A DNA stretch of 64,000 bases from Acanthosepion esculentum (GCA_964036315.1 OZ038479.1:59981746-60045745); one strand, 5' to 3'; counted from the first letter of the stretch, positions 10,401 through 22,480 are shown. The notes: generated by a model from the letters alone, not told the origin. Translations and numbers: made by a program.

Positions 10401-11420
10401 ATAAATAGTAGGTACCTTCAATGAAAAGTGATATCTAACTTTTAAAATGCATTTTAAAAAATTAGGAAATCTTTTTTGAAGCTTCTGTTTTAGTTTTTAG
10501 TTTAGTTTTATGCTAATAGTTTAAATTTAATATTTCTAATAAGCAAAATACTTTTCTGCATTTCAAACTGAATTTAAATTGATTGGAATACATTTTTTTC
10601 TCTCAGTAAAAGCACTAACATTGTCCATATTGTCAAAGTCATCAACACAAGATAATTCTCTTTATTAAAAATATTTTTCAGACATAAGTAAACTTTTCTG
10701 AAACTTTATTTGAAGAATATTAGCTAATTTAAAGTATAATTAATATTTGAAACAAATATTATTTACTTTAAAATATGACAGAAATTAATTTTTTTAACCC
10801 AACAGTAGCTATGTTGACATGCTGACATGTGATCACCTGTTTTATATAATTTTAAAGTACTCAGTAATCTTAAAAATTTATGAAACTAATATCTAATGTC
10901 TGATTGAATTTTGGCTCTAAGATAGAAAATAAGTACACTAACTATAAATTTAATATAGTTAGTGTACTTATTTTCTGATAATGTTGTGTATAGTTGCCCA
11001 TACTTACAAAATCAGCATGTTTATACACATACAAAAAATTAAAAATTCTTTTAAAACTATTGTTGCTTGATAATTTGCATTAAGCTTTTCCATTAAAGTA
11101 AATAGTTTTCACTTAATAACAATATCACCTAAACTCTGCAAAGTAAGACAAAATTTAAAACTTTGTAAATTATTATAATTAAAAAACAGTGAAAACAATT
11201 CTTGTAAAAATTCATTATTCATCAAAAAATTTTTTTAAGACAATATCTGATTTTATAAAAGCAAATAAAAGTTTTTCTAGTTAAATAATGTCATAGTTTT
11301 ATTGATTTTTTTATTTTGCAATCCAGAGCAGATTTTAGCAACTTGGGGTGCTGTTTTATCAAAATTGATAATTTAAATTTTCCAAGGAGTTCTGCTTTTA
11401 AGTTTTTATATAAAGATTAT
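10400..11420 (+). repeat. Family R1, longest plus-strand copy in this half
   Basis: Begins with GTAGGTACCTTC near 10409. It includes AATATTTCTAATAAGCAAAATAC near 10530 and AAACTTTTCTGAAACTTTAT near 10690. The palindrome is at 10924-10976 and the AATTCAGAGCAG-like and TTCCAAGGAGTTCTGCTTTT blocks lie near 11320-11400. It has the same block order as 34.99-35.65 kb and the reverse of 46.4-47.2 kb. Confidence 0.8.
10924..10976. repeat. Perfect 23-bp-arm hairpin
   Basis: 10924-10946 and 10954-10976 are exact reverse complements separated by AATTTAA. Confidence 0.95.
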
Positions 11421-11765
11421 TTTATTCAAATTTAAACTCGAGGTAGAAAAATAAATGCTAACTAGCATCCAAAAAAGAAAGAAATAAAACACTTTCAAAT
11501 GCTTAAGTGTTGCCAAAGGTTTTAAAGGAAGGCTCTATGAAAGAATTTTTCCAACAGTTTGTCAGTGAAATCTGACAATCTCTAAGACTATGAAATGAAA
11601 ATGTTATAATTCCAATAACCAAGAATCTCTTCTTTTTTTTTATTACTCTTTGATTTTATGGCATTATACTCTCCACTCACCTTTTATATCTTTATCCTTT
11701 CTTTCACTATCAGCTCATTCTTTTTCTCACTTCAATGTAAAAAAACCCAAAAAACACATATGAAA
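11420..11765. other. AT-rich spacer
   Basis: Nothing recognised. Confidence 0.4.
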
Positions 11766-11769
11766 AACA

Positions 11770-13340
11770 AGGCAATAAAGCCATTAAGATGCAAGGATTT
11801 ACTGTGAGTGAATATGAGAAAAAGAAAACATTATTAAGCAGAGAGAACAATAGAAGAACAGGAATTAAAAAGACAGAAAATAATAATTGATATTGAATTT
11901 AAATTTTTGAAGATCAATGTTGACTGGAAATTAAGAAACAGGAAGAGAGTTCCACAAGCAAGAAGTGTGAGAGAAGAAACTGTTAGCATAGCACTTACAG
12001 TTACATTTTGCCATTTTTACTGTAAAATGATGAGACCCTGCCATCAAACTAGTAGTAAACTTAAATTCATAAATCTAGGTACCAAAAATGAATGCTCATC
12101 AGAATAAAATTATATATAGAAAATTCACAGGGAAGATATGTTACAGTGATAAAAGTGACTGAAGCTAAGATGCCAGATCAGGAACAATAATATTACATAT
12201 TCTTCTTTGTATTGTATCAAGAATCTCTAAATACATAGTGAAACACCAGAACACATGTGATATCCATATTCAGTGCTGGATGAATGACAGACTTATAAAT
12301 GTATTTAAGATAGATTCTGGCAAGAAATATTGTCTAACATGACACAGTGAACCGACCTTTCTAGCAGCAGACTTAGCAGTTGATTCAATAAACACTCTCT
12401 ACTTCATGTCAGCAAAAAACATTAGCTGAGAAGGCACAAGGAGTCACTCTCCTGGATGATTCCATGCTGATGGAAGACAAAAATGGTTCTTTAAGCTGTT
12501 TAAGAGAGAGCAGTTTTGACTTGGCAACATTAAAATTAACAAATCATTTTTTGCTCCAATTAACAACAGCTTATAGGCAGTTTTTGAGATCAGCTGCTAA
12601 TTTGACTTTATCAAATTGAACAGATCTAGGATTAAGACAGGAGTAAATAGTCAAGTCAACACCATAGATACCACGATGAGAGCTGATGACGTCAGAGGAA
12701 GATCCTTGATGAAAATTAGAAACAGCTCAAAGGATAGAGACCTGGGGGACATCTGCAGTAATGCAAAAGATCTAGAAGCATGGCTGTTCAAAACAACTTT
12801 CACTTCGTGATTTGATAAGAAAGGTTGATATCCAGAAATAACAACCTTTCAGCTTGTGAAGAAGACAAGCATGTCAAATACCTTCAAGATGTCCATAACA
12901 ACACCATTCTTATTTAAAGCTTGATAGACTCTTTCAACAATAATTGTTAATACATCAGCAGTTGACCAAGAGAAGTGAAAGCCATATTGCTTGTCTGAAA
13001 GGTGCTGAAATGTGAGATGCTTAACCAATTCAGAGTTGATAAGGACCTCTAGAACTTTGCTAAAAAGAAGGCTAGTGAGCCAATATTTGGAAGGATCAGA
13101 TGGTTCACGTGAGTTCTTAAAGATCAGAACTACAGAAGAGGATTTTCAACAAGCCTGAAGGCAAGAAGCAGCCAGGCAAAATGTCAAATGCCTTTGTGAT
13201 AAATCTTTCTTGGAGATACTTGTTTCAAGCAATATATTTTCCTTTACTCCATCGGTCTTCCCAGTACTCGTTGCTCCATCCATTAGCGCAAACATTTCAT
13301 CCTGGTAAAAAGCATATTTTCTATTCTCCAATTTCATCCA
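11770..13340 (-). pseudogene. LINE retrotransposon relic, Jockey/CR1-like RT
   Basis: Minus-strand translation gives a degraded non-LTR reverse transcriptase in the right order. SSVVLIFKNSREPSDPSKYW lies near 13140-13080 and VLINSELVKHLTFQHLSDKQ near 13060-12990. STADVLTIIVERVYQALNKN and VVLNSHASRSF follow, then a thumb segment with DKVKLAADLKN near 12600. The RT catalytic box is YGVD instead of YADD (codons complementary to 12655-12666). The tail FPVNIDLQKFKFNINYYFL lies near 11880-11940, followed by the 3' untranslated end. Many stops and frameshifts make it non-functional. A second copy of the tail lies at 54040-54290. The clade is assigned from remembered family patterns. Confidence 0.8.
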
Positions 13341-15225
13341 TCTTTTTAAGCAGACAGAAATTTCAGTTTAGCAATTCATATTTTGCATGTTAGCATTTCT
13401 TTCTGATGGAATTGTTTATAAATAATGCCATTTCTTTGGATTGTCTCTTGTCTCTCCAACATTGCACTGAGAATCGCACGTCATCCAATTGTCTTTCAAT
13501 CCTCAGGATGAAATCTTTGCTGCTGCCAGTTGTACTTTCAATTCATGTCCTCCACTTTGAATCCCAGAGATATGTTCCAAAACTACATATTTCTTAAGTG
13601 TGACTGCATCACTTGGCTTGTAAACGGAATCACTGGTGGGTGATTTTATATACAGCAGTTGAGATGTTGTGTTGGGTTTGTGTAATTTCTGTAATCTTAC
13701 AATTAATTTGGATATTTTTGGGATGTGATACCCTACTGCAGTCAGTGCTTAGGCATCCTTTTCTATACAAAATTGAGTTTCTAGATGTCTTATTGACAAA
13801 TATATTTACCATGAATTATACATTTTCTTTGTTCTTAAATTTACAACAAAAATAATAAATACTCTTTATTTATTGTTTATTGTAATGGTAAGTAAAAAGA
13901 GAATCAACATCTGTCTTCCAATGGGACTATGATGTAATGCCAGTTTCAAGTGATGGCTGGATATGAAGTGTTCCATAATTATTAGCCATATCAGAGGCTT
14001 ATAAGGAAATTCAGTCAGCAAATCACCATCAGGAGAAGTGCTGGAGAACCATTTATAATCTCCAGAAAATCTTTTCTATCAGTTTACAGAATTATTATAA
14101 AATATTTATTTTCCTTTTGTAAAGCAAATTTTTATGTTTTGTAGTTATTACTGTCCTGTTTTCAACAAGTTGAAAATTGCATAATTCACAAAATTTTTCA
14201 AAATAAGATACATATAATACAAAAAGTATTGATATTACAGTGAAAAGAATGGTTTTGTTAAAGTCTTCATCCCAAAATTAATAAAGTTTCAAAGTTTCAG
14301 GCATGTAGCTTCAATGAATACTTTTTTTATGGCAAGTTCAGTATGGTATACTTTTGACTTGATTTTACCCTACTGTGAAATTGCACTTCTGGCTGTCTTC
14401 ATGTGGTGTAAATATATAAGGTAACCAAAAAAAGACCTTGCCATGTGGGCAGAAGTGATCACTGATATGCAAATGAGAACGTCATGTGCCACAAGAGTGA
14501 TGAGGGACCAATCCAGGTGTGTTGCAAACATGCATCAGTTGTAGCTCAAGCTTTGGCTTGAAAAGCAGCTCATTTGGGGTTGTTTGCTTTATTACTTTAA
14601 GGTGGGAATGTCTGCATAAATTCACCAAATACGTCAAGCCTCAGGGATAATGCTGTGAATGAACTCCTGGTATTATTTATTGAAATATACTTTCCTTATC
14701 TCAGTTGTATCTTATTATATAGCCTATTTAAGAAACATTCATTGCTTATTAATATAATCCAGTTATTGTTTCTGGTAATAGAAATGAAATTAAGATATAA
14801 ATGTTTTGAAAGAATATAGTTCCCTCTGTTGTGTTTACATGCGTTAATCTTTCTCGAGAATGTTTTCTCATCTGTGTATATTTGTACCTAGGCTTTAAAA
14901 ATTAAAATAAATGCAAGGCCAACTCAATGTATTTCATATCATAAAGGATTTGTGGTCTGCCACTGCACTGTCCAAAGTGATAAAAACGTGTTCTACAATT
15001 TTAGAAACAGAATGTCACATCCATTTGGCATCCACTATCATGCTCTGATTGAAGTCTGATAATTCATGTCAAAGAACAGTCTGCCTGATGTTCACACTCA
15101 CTCACCAGATGTCTGAGTGCAACTGATATGTTTGTGCATTTCCATGAATATGGTATGCTGATATAAATTATCATAGACACCCCCTCTACACGCACCAAAC
15201 AAAAAATCCTGAATAATAAACCACC
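13340..15225. other. Long stretch without recognised genes
   Basis: Open frames at 13406-13597 and 13613-13855 (+) have no recognisable domains. The segment 14440-14640 is less AT-rich and contains ATATGCAAAT, but no RNA gene or coding exon could be supported. The first part may include the degraded 5' region of the adjacent minus-strand LINE. Confidence 0.4.
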
Positions 15226-15229
15226 AACC

Positions 15230-17790
15230 TTGCACTTCACAAGCTGAAAAATCAGGACACTATGTCCTGCCCTCTCAAACAATCTTTACCAGGTGGAGGA
15301 CTCCAGAAAAACGGCCATCATTAAGCGCAAACCGAAGAGAATGAGCAATGACATCACTGGATTACAGGAGACCAGACTTCCATCTAATGGCAACCTCAGG
15401 GAACAGGATTACATGTTTGTCTGGCAGGGGAAGGAACCAGAAGACCAATGCATCCATGGTGTCAGATTTGCAGTGAGAAACTCACTGTTGTCCTTGGCTG
15501 AATCACCTTGAAATGGATCACCCCAAATCTTCTCTCTACACTTCTCAATATTGTCCGGTCCAGTGTCCATTCTGAGTGTATATGTTCATCAGCTGAAACA
15601 AATGATGTGTTCTATGATGAGCTCGACACTGTCATTCAAGGCATCTGTTCATGCTTGGAGACTTCAATGCTCAAGTTGGATTAGACCACGACTCCTAGCT
15701 GTATTGGCCACTTTGGCATTGGCAAACTGAATGAGAATGGAGTTGTGTTCCTATCACAACCTGTACATAACGAGCACATTTTTGCTAACAAGCCCAGGCA
15801 CAGAGTATCCTAGCAACACCCTAGGTCCCATCACTGGCATCAGCTAGAGCTTGTCCTTACCTGAAGACCACTGCTGAACTGTGTACACATAGTTATCAGT
15901 GCTGACTGTGACACAGCCCATTCCCTAGTCTGCAGCCAAAGGTGATCTACCAGTCTAAACAGTTGGGACAACCATGCATCAACACAGCCAGGGTAGTAAT
16001 CCCAGGTCTGCATGAGAGTTTCATCGACATGATGGAAACAGGCCCTATAGCACTGCCCTCCAGGCAGCACTGAAGCGTGATGGAACTACATTCACAACAC
16101 AGTCTACACCACTACGATGGCCACTTTTGGCAAAAGGGTGAGGTGAAACCCCAACTGGTTTGAAGCATGAATAGATCAAATGGAACCAGTACTTGCAGGT
16201 AAATGGAAAGCTATCCTGAACTACAAGCAGAAACCCTCAGGGGTGACCCTCCTTTCACTGAGGAAGATCAGAAAGGCTGCTCAGCACCAATGACTACCAC
16301 CTGAATCTGTATTGGAGTATCTGACTAAAGAGAGCGTTTGGCCCCAACACCATCAAAATGGCACCCCTCAAGTCTGCCACTGGCTGTGTCATAACTGACT
16401 GCAGCAAACAGATAGAGAGGTGAGTAGAACACTACCAGGAGTTCTATTCAACAGAAAATGTTCTCACTGAGACAGTAATTGAATGCATGTCCTCACTCCC
16501 TATCATGGATGAGCTGGATGTACCACCCACTGCAGAAGAGCTTGGCAGAGCCATCAACTCTTTAGCCTGTGGTAAAGCACCAAGCAGTAACAGTATCACA
16601 AACTGCTCTTACAATGTTGGGAGGAGGGCACAGTCTCCTAAGACATGCAGGACGCCGGCATCATCACACTGTATAAGAACAAGGGAGACCACAGTGACTG
16701 CAACCTCCCTTCTCAGTATTGTGAGGAAAGCCTTTGCTAAGGTGGTGTTGTATAGGTTGCAGTCACTTACTGAGCATGTCTATCCCGAGGCACAGTGCGG
16801 GTTCAAAGCTGGAAGATCAACTATTAACATGATCTTCTCAACAAAGCAACTACAGAAGCACTGCGAGCAGAGGATGCTACTGTTCATAGCCTTTATTGAT
16901 TTGACTAAGGCCTTTGACCTTGTCAGTGGAGCTGGTCTATTAACCTTGTTACAAAGGATTGGATACCCCCTCACCAAGCTCCTGAGGATGATCATCTTCC
17001 ACAAGGATATGAATGGTACAGTGCAGCACAATGGCTCCTCTTCAAACCCATTTTCAATTAGGCGAGAAGTGAAACAAGGCTGTGTGCTTGCACACTGTTT
17101 GGAATGCTCTTCTCATTACTGTTCTCATATGCCTTCGGGGATTCCAATGATGGCATCTCCCTACATACCAGGAGCAATGTGAACCTGCTTAATCTGGCGT
17201 GTACAGTTTGTACAGAGTTTGGCCTTACCATCACTCTCAGGAAGACAAACATCCTGGTTCAGGATGTCAGCAGGGCCCCATGCATTTTCATCAGCGACCA
17301 CATTGGATGTGGTGGAAACCAAGATGACAGTATACAGAGCTTGTGTGCCGAATACACTGCTTTATGGAAGAGAGTCCTGGATACTGTACTGTTACCAAGA
17401 ATGCGGGCTAAACATTTTCCACATGTGCTGTTTCCGATGGATCCTGGGTATTACATGTCATGACTACATGCCCAACAAATCCTTCCTGGAACAAGCGGGC
17501 ATACCAAGCATGTTTGCCTTGCTCACTCAGAAGGTACATGCAAGTGCGACATGAAGGCAGGTAGTATCGATCCAGCTGGTTGGAAAGCTTTTGCTGAAAA
17601 CCAGAGCAGATGGAGGGAAGCTGTCGGGAAAAAGCATGGGCAAGAGGCTAAGTGAGGATCAATGAGAGGCAAAGAGAAACCACAGACACGAATGGCAGAT
17701 GAATGGATCTATGGCGTAACTCTCATTGTCTCTCAGGACAGAAGGAGGCCAATGAATGGTGTCACCCAAACACAGTGGGTCAAGTTAATT
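15230..17790 (+). pseudogene. APE-type LINE relic (endonuclease + reverse transcriptase)
   Basis: Plus-strand frames give an apurinic-type endonuclease: ALSNNLYQVEDSRKTAIIK, TGLQETRLPSNGNLREQDY and HGVRFAVRNSLLSL at 15265-15500. LGDFNAQVGLDHDS follows near 15655, with W-HPRS-HWHQLELVLT near 15800-15860 and ADCDTAHSLVCS near 15900-15950. An RT follows with ELDVPPTAEELGRAINSLAC at 16508-16570, VYPEAQCGFKAGRSTINMIF near 16780, FIDLTKAFDLVSGAGLLTLL near 16895, and REVKQGCVLA near 17065. The C-terminal part has TLLYGRESWILYCYQ and ILGITCHDYMPNKSFLEQAG at 17355-17500. A deletion between about 17160 and 17215 removes the palm segment that should carry the (F/Y)ADD box. The relic has many stops and frame changes. 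It belongs to the family often mis-annotated in animals as craniofacial development protein 2-like. Confidence 0.85.
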
Positions 17791-18430
17791 GAGCTATTGT
17801 TATCTAATTTCATCTGGAGAAATGTTAAAATCATCATCTTTAAATCCAAACTAACCACTACCATAACTTTCTTCATATTATGCTAATTGCTTTAACTGTG
17901 GACAGAAGTTATCAAAACTACATAAGCACAATGGGTCAAGTGAATTCTGCTATTGCTATCCAATTTAATTTGGAGAAATATTAACATTTTTTTCTTTCTT
18001 AATAATTGTGCTAATTGCTAAAACTATAAACATTCATATCAAGTCTTTGAGTGCTAGTATCCAGAAAATACTGAGAAATTTCTTAAGAAATGAGAACATA
18101 AAGATTACTTTGAGAAAAAAAAACTGTCCTGACCAATCCAATGGCAGCTTTTATCAGGGATGAATCAACATTTTATTTAATAGGTTTCAGAACCAAAAAT
18201 GCATTGGCATTGGAGATCTCATTAAGGGATATAAACAACTTACAAACGTGACACAGATGGACATATACACAATGGTGATTACTGAAGAGATAAGTCCCAA
18301 CTTGCTCACTTATAGACAAATCAGTGCTTTATTCTTGCCACTGAAATGAAGGTGGTATTCGGTAAGGGTGGGTCTTATAATTTCCAAAGATTGCATAAAG
18401 GGGGTGCTCAATAAGAAGATGTTGCATTAA
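17790..18430. other. Unassigned intergenic DNA
   Basis: A short direct repeat is visible: CACAATGGGTCAAGT-AATT and a GCTATTG block near 17775-17815 resembles 17925-17965, so the LINE 3' end may be locally duplicated. No genes were seen. Confidence 0.4.
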
Positions 18431-18439
18431 GAAGTAATA

Positions 18440-19180
18440 AAAATGTATTCACAAAATGCAGTTCAAATAAATGCAGTGGGGGAGAGGAGTAAATTTTCAA
18501 AGTTTTAATTACTATAACTGCTACAATTTATCCAAGCGGTAAGAGTAGTTAAAGGAGAGTAGTGAAGGCAGAGAAAATTGCTTGCTTTAGTTAGTGATTG
18601 TGATGTCAAGGATACAAGATATAAAATAGGGAGAGTATTCTATGTATGATGTCTAAAGCATCTAAAGATTCAATATGACCAGTAATAAACAATTCAAAGA
18701 CAGACAGAGCAAGAGCAAATAAACATATTTGCATTAACATTGTCAGAAATACATGTACATACACATAATGGCACTCATGTATGTAAAATGTATTCACATA
18801 ACATACATTGTTTACTACCATGGAATTTAATGAAGAGGTTGAAATAAATGTGAGGTGCAGAGTTACATCATTTTCAAAATTTTAAGAAATAAATGGTGGT
18901 GATTTATACGTAAGAGGCAAGAGTAATTAAATGAGGGTTGGGAAACTAGAGAAAATTCCTTGATTTAGTCTGTGAATATTAATGACACAGGTAGAAATAA
19001 AATGGGGAGTGTGTTCTATGCCTGATCTTCCCATCATCTAAAGAGTTAAGACCAGTAATAAAAAAAGCAAATGGAAACAGAGCAAATAAACGTATCTTCA
19101 TATACATTGTCAGAAATGCAAATACATAGACATAATGATACTTAAGTAAGAGATTGTCTAGAAAATAATTTTTGTTCATT
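18440..19180. repeat. ~370-bp tandem duplication
   Basis: The block with GAGAAAATTGCTTGCTTTAG, GAGAGTATTCTATG, CCAGTAATAAA, GAGCAAATAAACATA and ACATTGTCAGAAATACA (18570-18770) is repeated at 18950-19140. Anchor distances are 376 and 367 bp. The copies are moderately diverged and non-coding. Confidence 0.75.
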
Positions 19181-19239
19181 TTTAAAACACACTCTTTACA
19201 TTAATGTCTTTAATAATGTCAAAAAATGAAGTTTCATTT

Positions 19240-19914
19240 TTGATTCTTAATATATTCAGTAGGAAATTAATATGCTCATAAACTGACCCATTAATTTTCA
19301 GGAAAAAATACTCTGAAGATGTTCATCTGATTTGAGATGCTTGAAATCATAACTGTTCACATGAAGAAAACAAATTTAATAAAACAATGTATGTCAGACA
19401 TGAGAGAAAAACTTAAAACTTATTTGACTTACAGCCATGAAATTAAGATACATTTTCTCTTGGGTTTTCAATGCAAATTTTAATAAAATGCAGATTCTTA
19501 CATTTAGATTGTGATTTCACAGATGTCTGTTTTTTTTTCGGTGAAAAAGCTGATGAATAAATTTGATGATACAGTTTTTATGTTAGCATGCTAACTTGGA
19601 AAAAATACTGATTCACAAGTCCATGATTTATAACAAGGGAACATTTTCACATACCTTTCCTGCTTTGAATTCTTTGAGAACTCAGATTACCATGTTACAA
19701 AAATATAATTTATCTCCAGTGCATAGTCATACATGTCAATTCAAATTTGAAAACATTGTATAACATATTTCGAAAGGATATGTATTTCTCTAGAGTGTCA
19801 CCCCATATAGGTACTAAAAAACTTCAGAAGAATATATTTTATTTTGTGTGTCAGTTTTCACATGATGAACTAAAATATTGTACAAATGCAGATACACAAA
19901 CTGTACAATGTCAT
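19240..19914 (-). repeat. 3' flank of ZNF-1 with one decayed finger
   Basis: TTTTCAATGCAAATTTTAAT and AAAATGCAGATTCTTACATT near 19466-19500 match copies at 58590-58620, 59295-59330 and 60280, which lie 3' of ZNF-3. At 19878-19914 the finger periodicity continues past the ZNF-1 stop but is out of frame, so the ancestral array had at least one more finger. Confidence 0.65.
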
Positions 19915-21291
19915 CTATCTTGTGTGGATTTGCATATGACGTCCCAAATATGACTTGTCTGAAAATGCAGACCCACAAACGTCACAAGAATATGGTTTCT
20001 CTCCAGTGTGTCTGCGCATATGTCTATCCAAATGTGACTTCCGTGAAAATGCAGACTCACAAATTTCACAAGTATGTGGTTTTACACCTGTGTGTCGATG
20101 CATATGCTGCATCAACCCTGACTTCCATGCGAATGCAGATCCACAAACTTCACAAGAATATGGTTTTTCTCCAGTGTGTCTTCGCATATGGCGCACCAAA
20201 GTTGACTTCTGTGAAAATGCACATCCACAAACTTTGCAAGAATATGGTTTCTCTCCAGTGTGTTTTCGCATATGGCTCACTAGTGATGACGATTGTGAAA
20301 ATGCTGATTTGCAAACTTTGCAAGAATATGGTTTCTCTCCAGTATGTATGAGCATATGACGCACCATAAATGATTTCTGTGAAAATGCAGATCCACAAAC
20401 TTCACAAGAATATGGTTTCTCACCAGTGTGTATTCGTATATGACACTTCAAATTTGAAGTTTCTGAAAAAGCAGCTCCACAAACCTCACAAGAATAAGGT
20501 TTGTCACCAGTGTGTGTTCGGATATGTTTCACTAAAGAAGACTTTGCTGAAAATGCAGATTCACAGACTTCACAAGAATATGGTTTTTGTCCACTGTGTG
20601 TACTCATATGGCTCACCAAAGATGACTTCCATGAAAAGGCAGCTCCACAATCTCCACAAGAATATGGTTTCTCTCCAGTGTGAATTGTCATATGGCTTAC
20701 CAAATGTGATTTCTGTGAAAATGCAGACCTACAAACTTCACAAGAATATGGTTTCTTTCCAGTGTGTTTATACATATGGTTCACCAAACATGATTTGCGT
20801 GAAAATGCAGATTTACATATTTCACAAGAATATGGTTTCTCTCCAGTGTGTGTACGAATATGTTTCACTAATGTTGACTTGTCTGAAAATGCAGATTCAC
20901 AAACTTCACAAGAAAATGGTTTCTCTCCTGTGTGCCTACGCATATGCTGTACCAAACCTGACTTCCGTAAAAATGATGATCCACAAATTTTACAAGAGTA
21001 TGGTTTCTCTCCAGTGTGTATAAGAAGATGTTTCACAAAATTTGATTTGTCTGAGAATGCAGATTCACAAACTTCACAAGAATATGGTTTCTCTCCTGTG
21101 TGTCTACGCATGTGCTTCACCAAGCCTGAATTCCGTAAAAATGCAGATCCACATATGTCACAAGAATATGCTTTCTCACTAGTTTGCATATGGCTAGACA
21201 TTTGTGACTTGACTGAAAATGTAGATCCGAAATCATCAGGAGATGACTCCACACCAGTGCGAGTATGCATACGTTCCATCAAAAGTGACAT
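19915..21291 (-). CDS. Krueppel-type C2H2 zinc-finger protein, 15 fingers (ZNF-1)
   Basis: A 458-residue protein made almost entirely of C2H2 fingers, a class of nuclear DNA-binding proteins. After a 41-residue leader that includes one dead finger (no cysteines, residues 20-38), 15 complete fingers run from C44 to about residue 456 at an exact 28-residue period. Their pattern is YSCEVCxSAFSxKSxLVxH-x3-H with TGEKP linkers. Residues at helix positions -1, 3 and 6 vary strongly (for example R/G/K, D/N/K, Q/H/S, W/S/S, E/N/C) while the scaffold is nearly constant. Fingers 1-2 resemble 3-4, which suggests duplication of a two-finger block. The ATG at 21291 is directly preceded in frame by TAA and lies within a broken finger. 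The natural start is therefore doubtful, and an upstream exon carrying another domain may exist. No KRAB, BTB or SCAN domain is visible. No bound sequence can be named. Confidence 0.85.
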   Translation of the reverse strand: MSLLMERMHTRTGVESSPDDFGSTFSVKSQMSSHMQTSEKAYSCDICGSAFLRNSGLVKHMRRHTGEKPYSCEVCESAFSDKSNFVKHLLIHTGEKPYSCKICGSSFLRKSGLVQHMRRHTGEKPFSCEVCESAFSDKSTLVKHIRTHTGEKPYSCEICKSAFSRKSCLVNHMYKHTGKKPYSCEVCRSAFSQKSHLVSHMTIHTGEKPYSCGDCGAAFSWKSSLVSHMSTHSGQKPYSCEVCESAFSAKSSLVKHIRTHTGDKPYSCEVCGAAFSETSNLKCHIRIHTGEKPYSCEVCGSAFSQKSFMVRHMLIHTGEKPYSCKVCKSAFSQSSSLVSHMRKHTGEKPYSCKVCGCAFSQKSTLVRHMRRHTGEKPYSCEVCGSAFAWKSGLMQHMHRHTGVKPHTCEICESAFSRKSHLDRHMRRHTGEKPYSCDVCGSAFSDKSYLGRHMQIHTR

Positions 21292-22480
21292 TTACACAAA
21301 AGGAGACTGAAAAATGCACTCTCTCCAGTATGTTTCCTATGTCATACTAAATCTTGTTTTCATAAAGGTTTCCAAAATTCACAACAATAGGTTTACTATT
21401 ACTAAATCCTGTGTGTTTGTAACTTTTTTCTGGTACATTAAATCACAGTTCACTAATAGGTTTTCAAATGTTTATGATAATATATCTTCTCTCTAATGTC
21501 TACTCATACTGTGTTTCTTCAGTAAAGTGAAACCACAGATTTCAAAGGTTTTAATTTTCAATGTGAAGCTCTGGAAAGTGTAAATGCACATCTTTCACAT
21601 GAAGACTGTTGCAAATAGATGATGGAAAGAGATGCATCTGCAAATGAAAAGCAAGAAAGGATATATTAACAGAGATAGTGAATAATAGATGATATCAATC
21701 CATACTAGAGACATGTAATTATATAATAAGGCTGATTTAGGCCAGTACAAAAACACAATAATGCAGCAGCCATTGAAGATCAAATTCATTACAGGTGGCT
21801 GACAGTCTGTGATACAAGATTGGTTAACCATTAAACTTTGTCCAATATAGGTTCTATCTGCACAAAGACCTATAAGACTAAATGTAATCATTTTAATTTC
21901 TAAAATATGATTTTAATTTCTTTGGATATCAGTACATTTGAAGATAGGTTTGTTGATTTTATGCTACAATAACGAATTACTCACTAAGCATACAAACATT
22001 AAAATTTCTAATCTTCATACCAGACAGATAATCATGGATAATGTACATTTTCTTCCAAAAGTGGACATTAACAACATAAGCTTCACTAAAAAAAAAAAAA
22101 AAAAAAAAAAACAATCTTTCTTCATTTTTCAAAATGTTTATTATTCAGAGCAGAGAAACCAATGGCATAATTTTGCATTAGTTATAAAACATAAAATAAT
22201 TTTGTCCTTTTATTTCATAAATCATGATATAATTTTAAAATTGGAATTCAATGCAAAACAGTTTTTTTTTGTTTATTCCATAAATGGAAAAATGCTGTAG
22301 AAAGCACACAGAAGTATGTACTGTTTATAGAGATGGTTCTGTGGCTGAGAATGCTATTTGTAAGTGGCTTTCTAGGTTCAGAAATTGAAATGCTGATTAA
22401 AAATAATCCTGGTTACAATGTACTCCATAGATTTAATATGAATGTTGTAAGGAAAGTGACATATATTATGACTGCTATGC
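21292..22480 (-). repeat. 5' flank of ZNF-1, shared with ZNF-2 and ZNF-3
   Basis: Blocks recur upstream of all three arrays in the same order. They include ACATGAAGACTGT (21597), GCAGCAGCCATTGAAGA (21764), CAGTCTGTGATACAAGATT (21802), AAACTTTGTCCAATAT (21834) and GCACAAAGACCTATA (21859). The counterparts are at 43530-43880 and 61765-62140. The nearest 40 bp are a decayed finger (CACTCTCTCCAGTATGTTTC). This flank could hold the promoter, 5' untranslated exon or intron. Confidence 0.75.
22087..22111. repeat. Poly(A) run
   Basis: An A tract of roughly 24 bases lies in the ZNF-1 5' flank, with no retroposed gene recognised next to it. Confidence 0.85.

Noticed and set aside
14440..14640. Possible snRNA-like or octamer-driven RNA gene (ATATGCAAAT)
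   Set aside because: No recognisable snRNA core, Sm site or terminator; a single octamer is not evidence.
19878..21310. Long plus-strand frames with 28-residue periodic peptides opposite ZNF-1
   Set aside because: They are antisense shadows of the finger array; the minus-strand frame has all C2H2 ligands in register.
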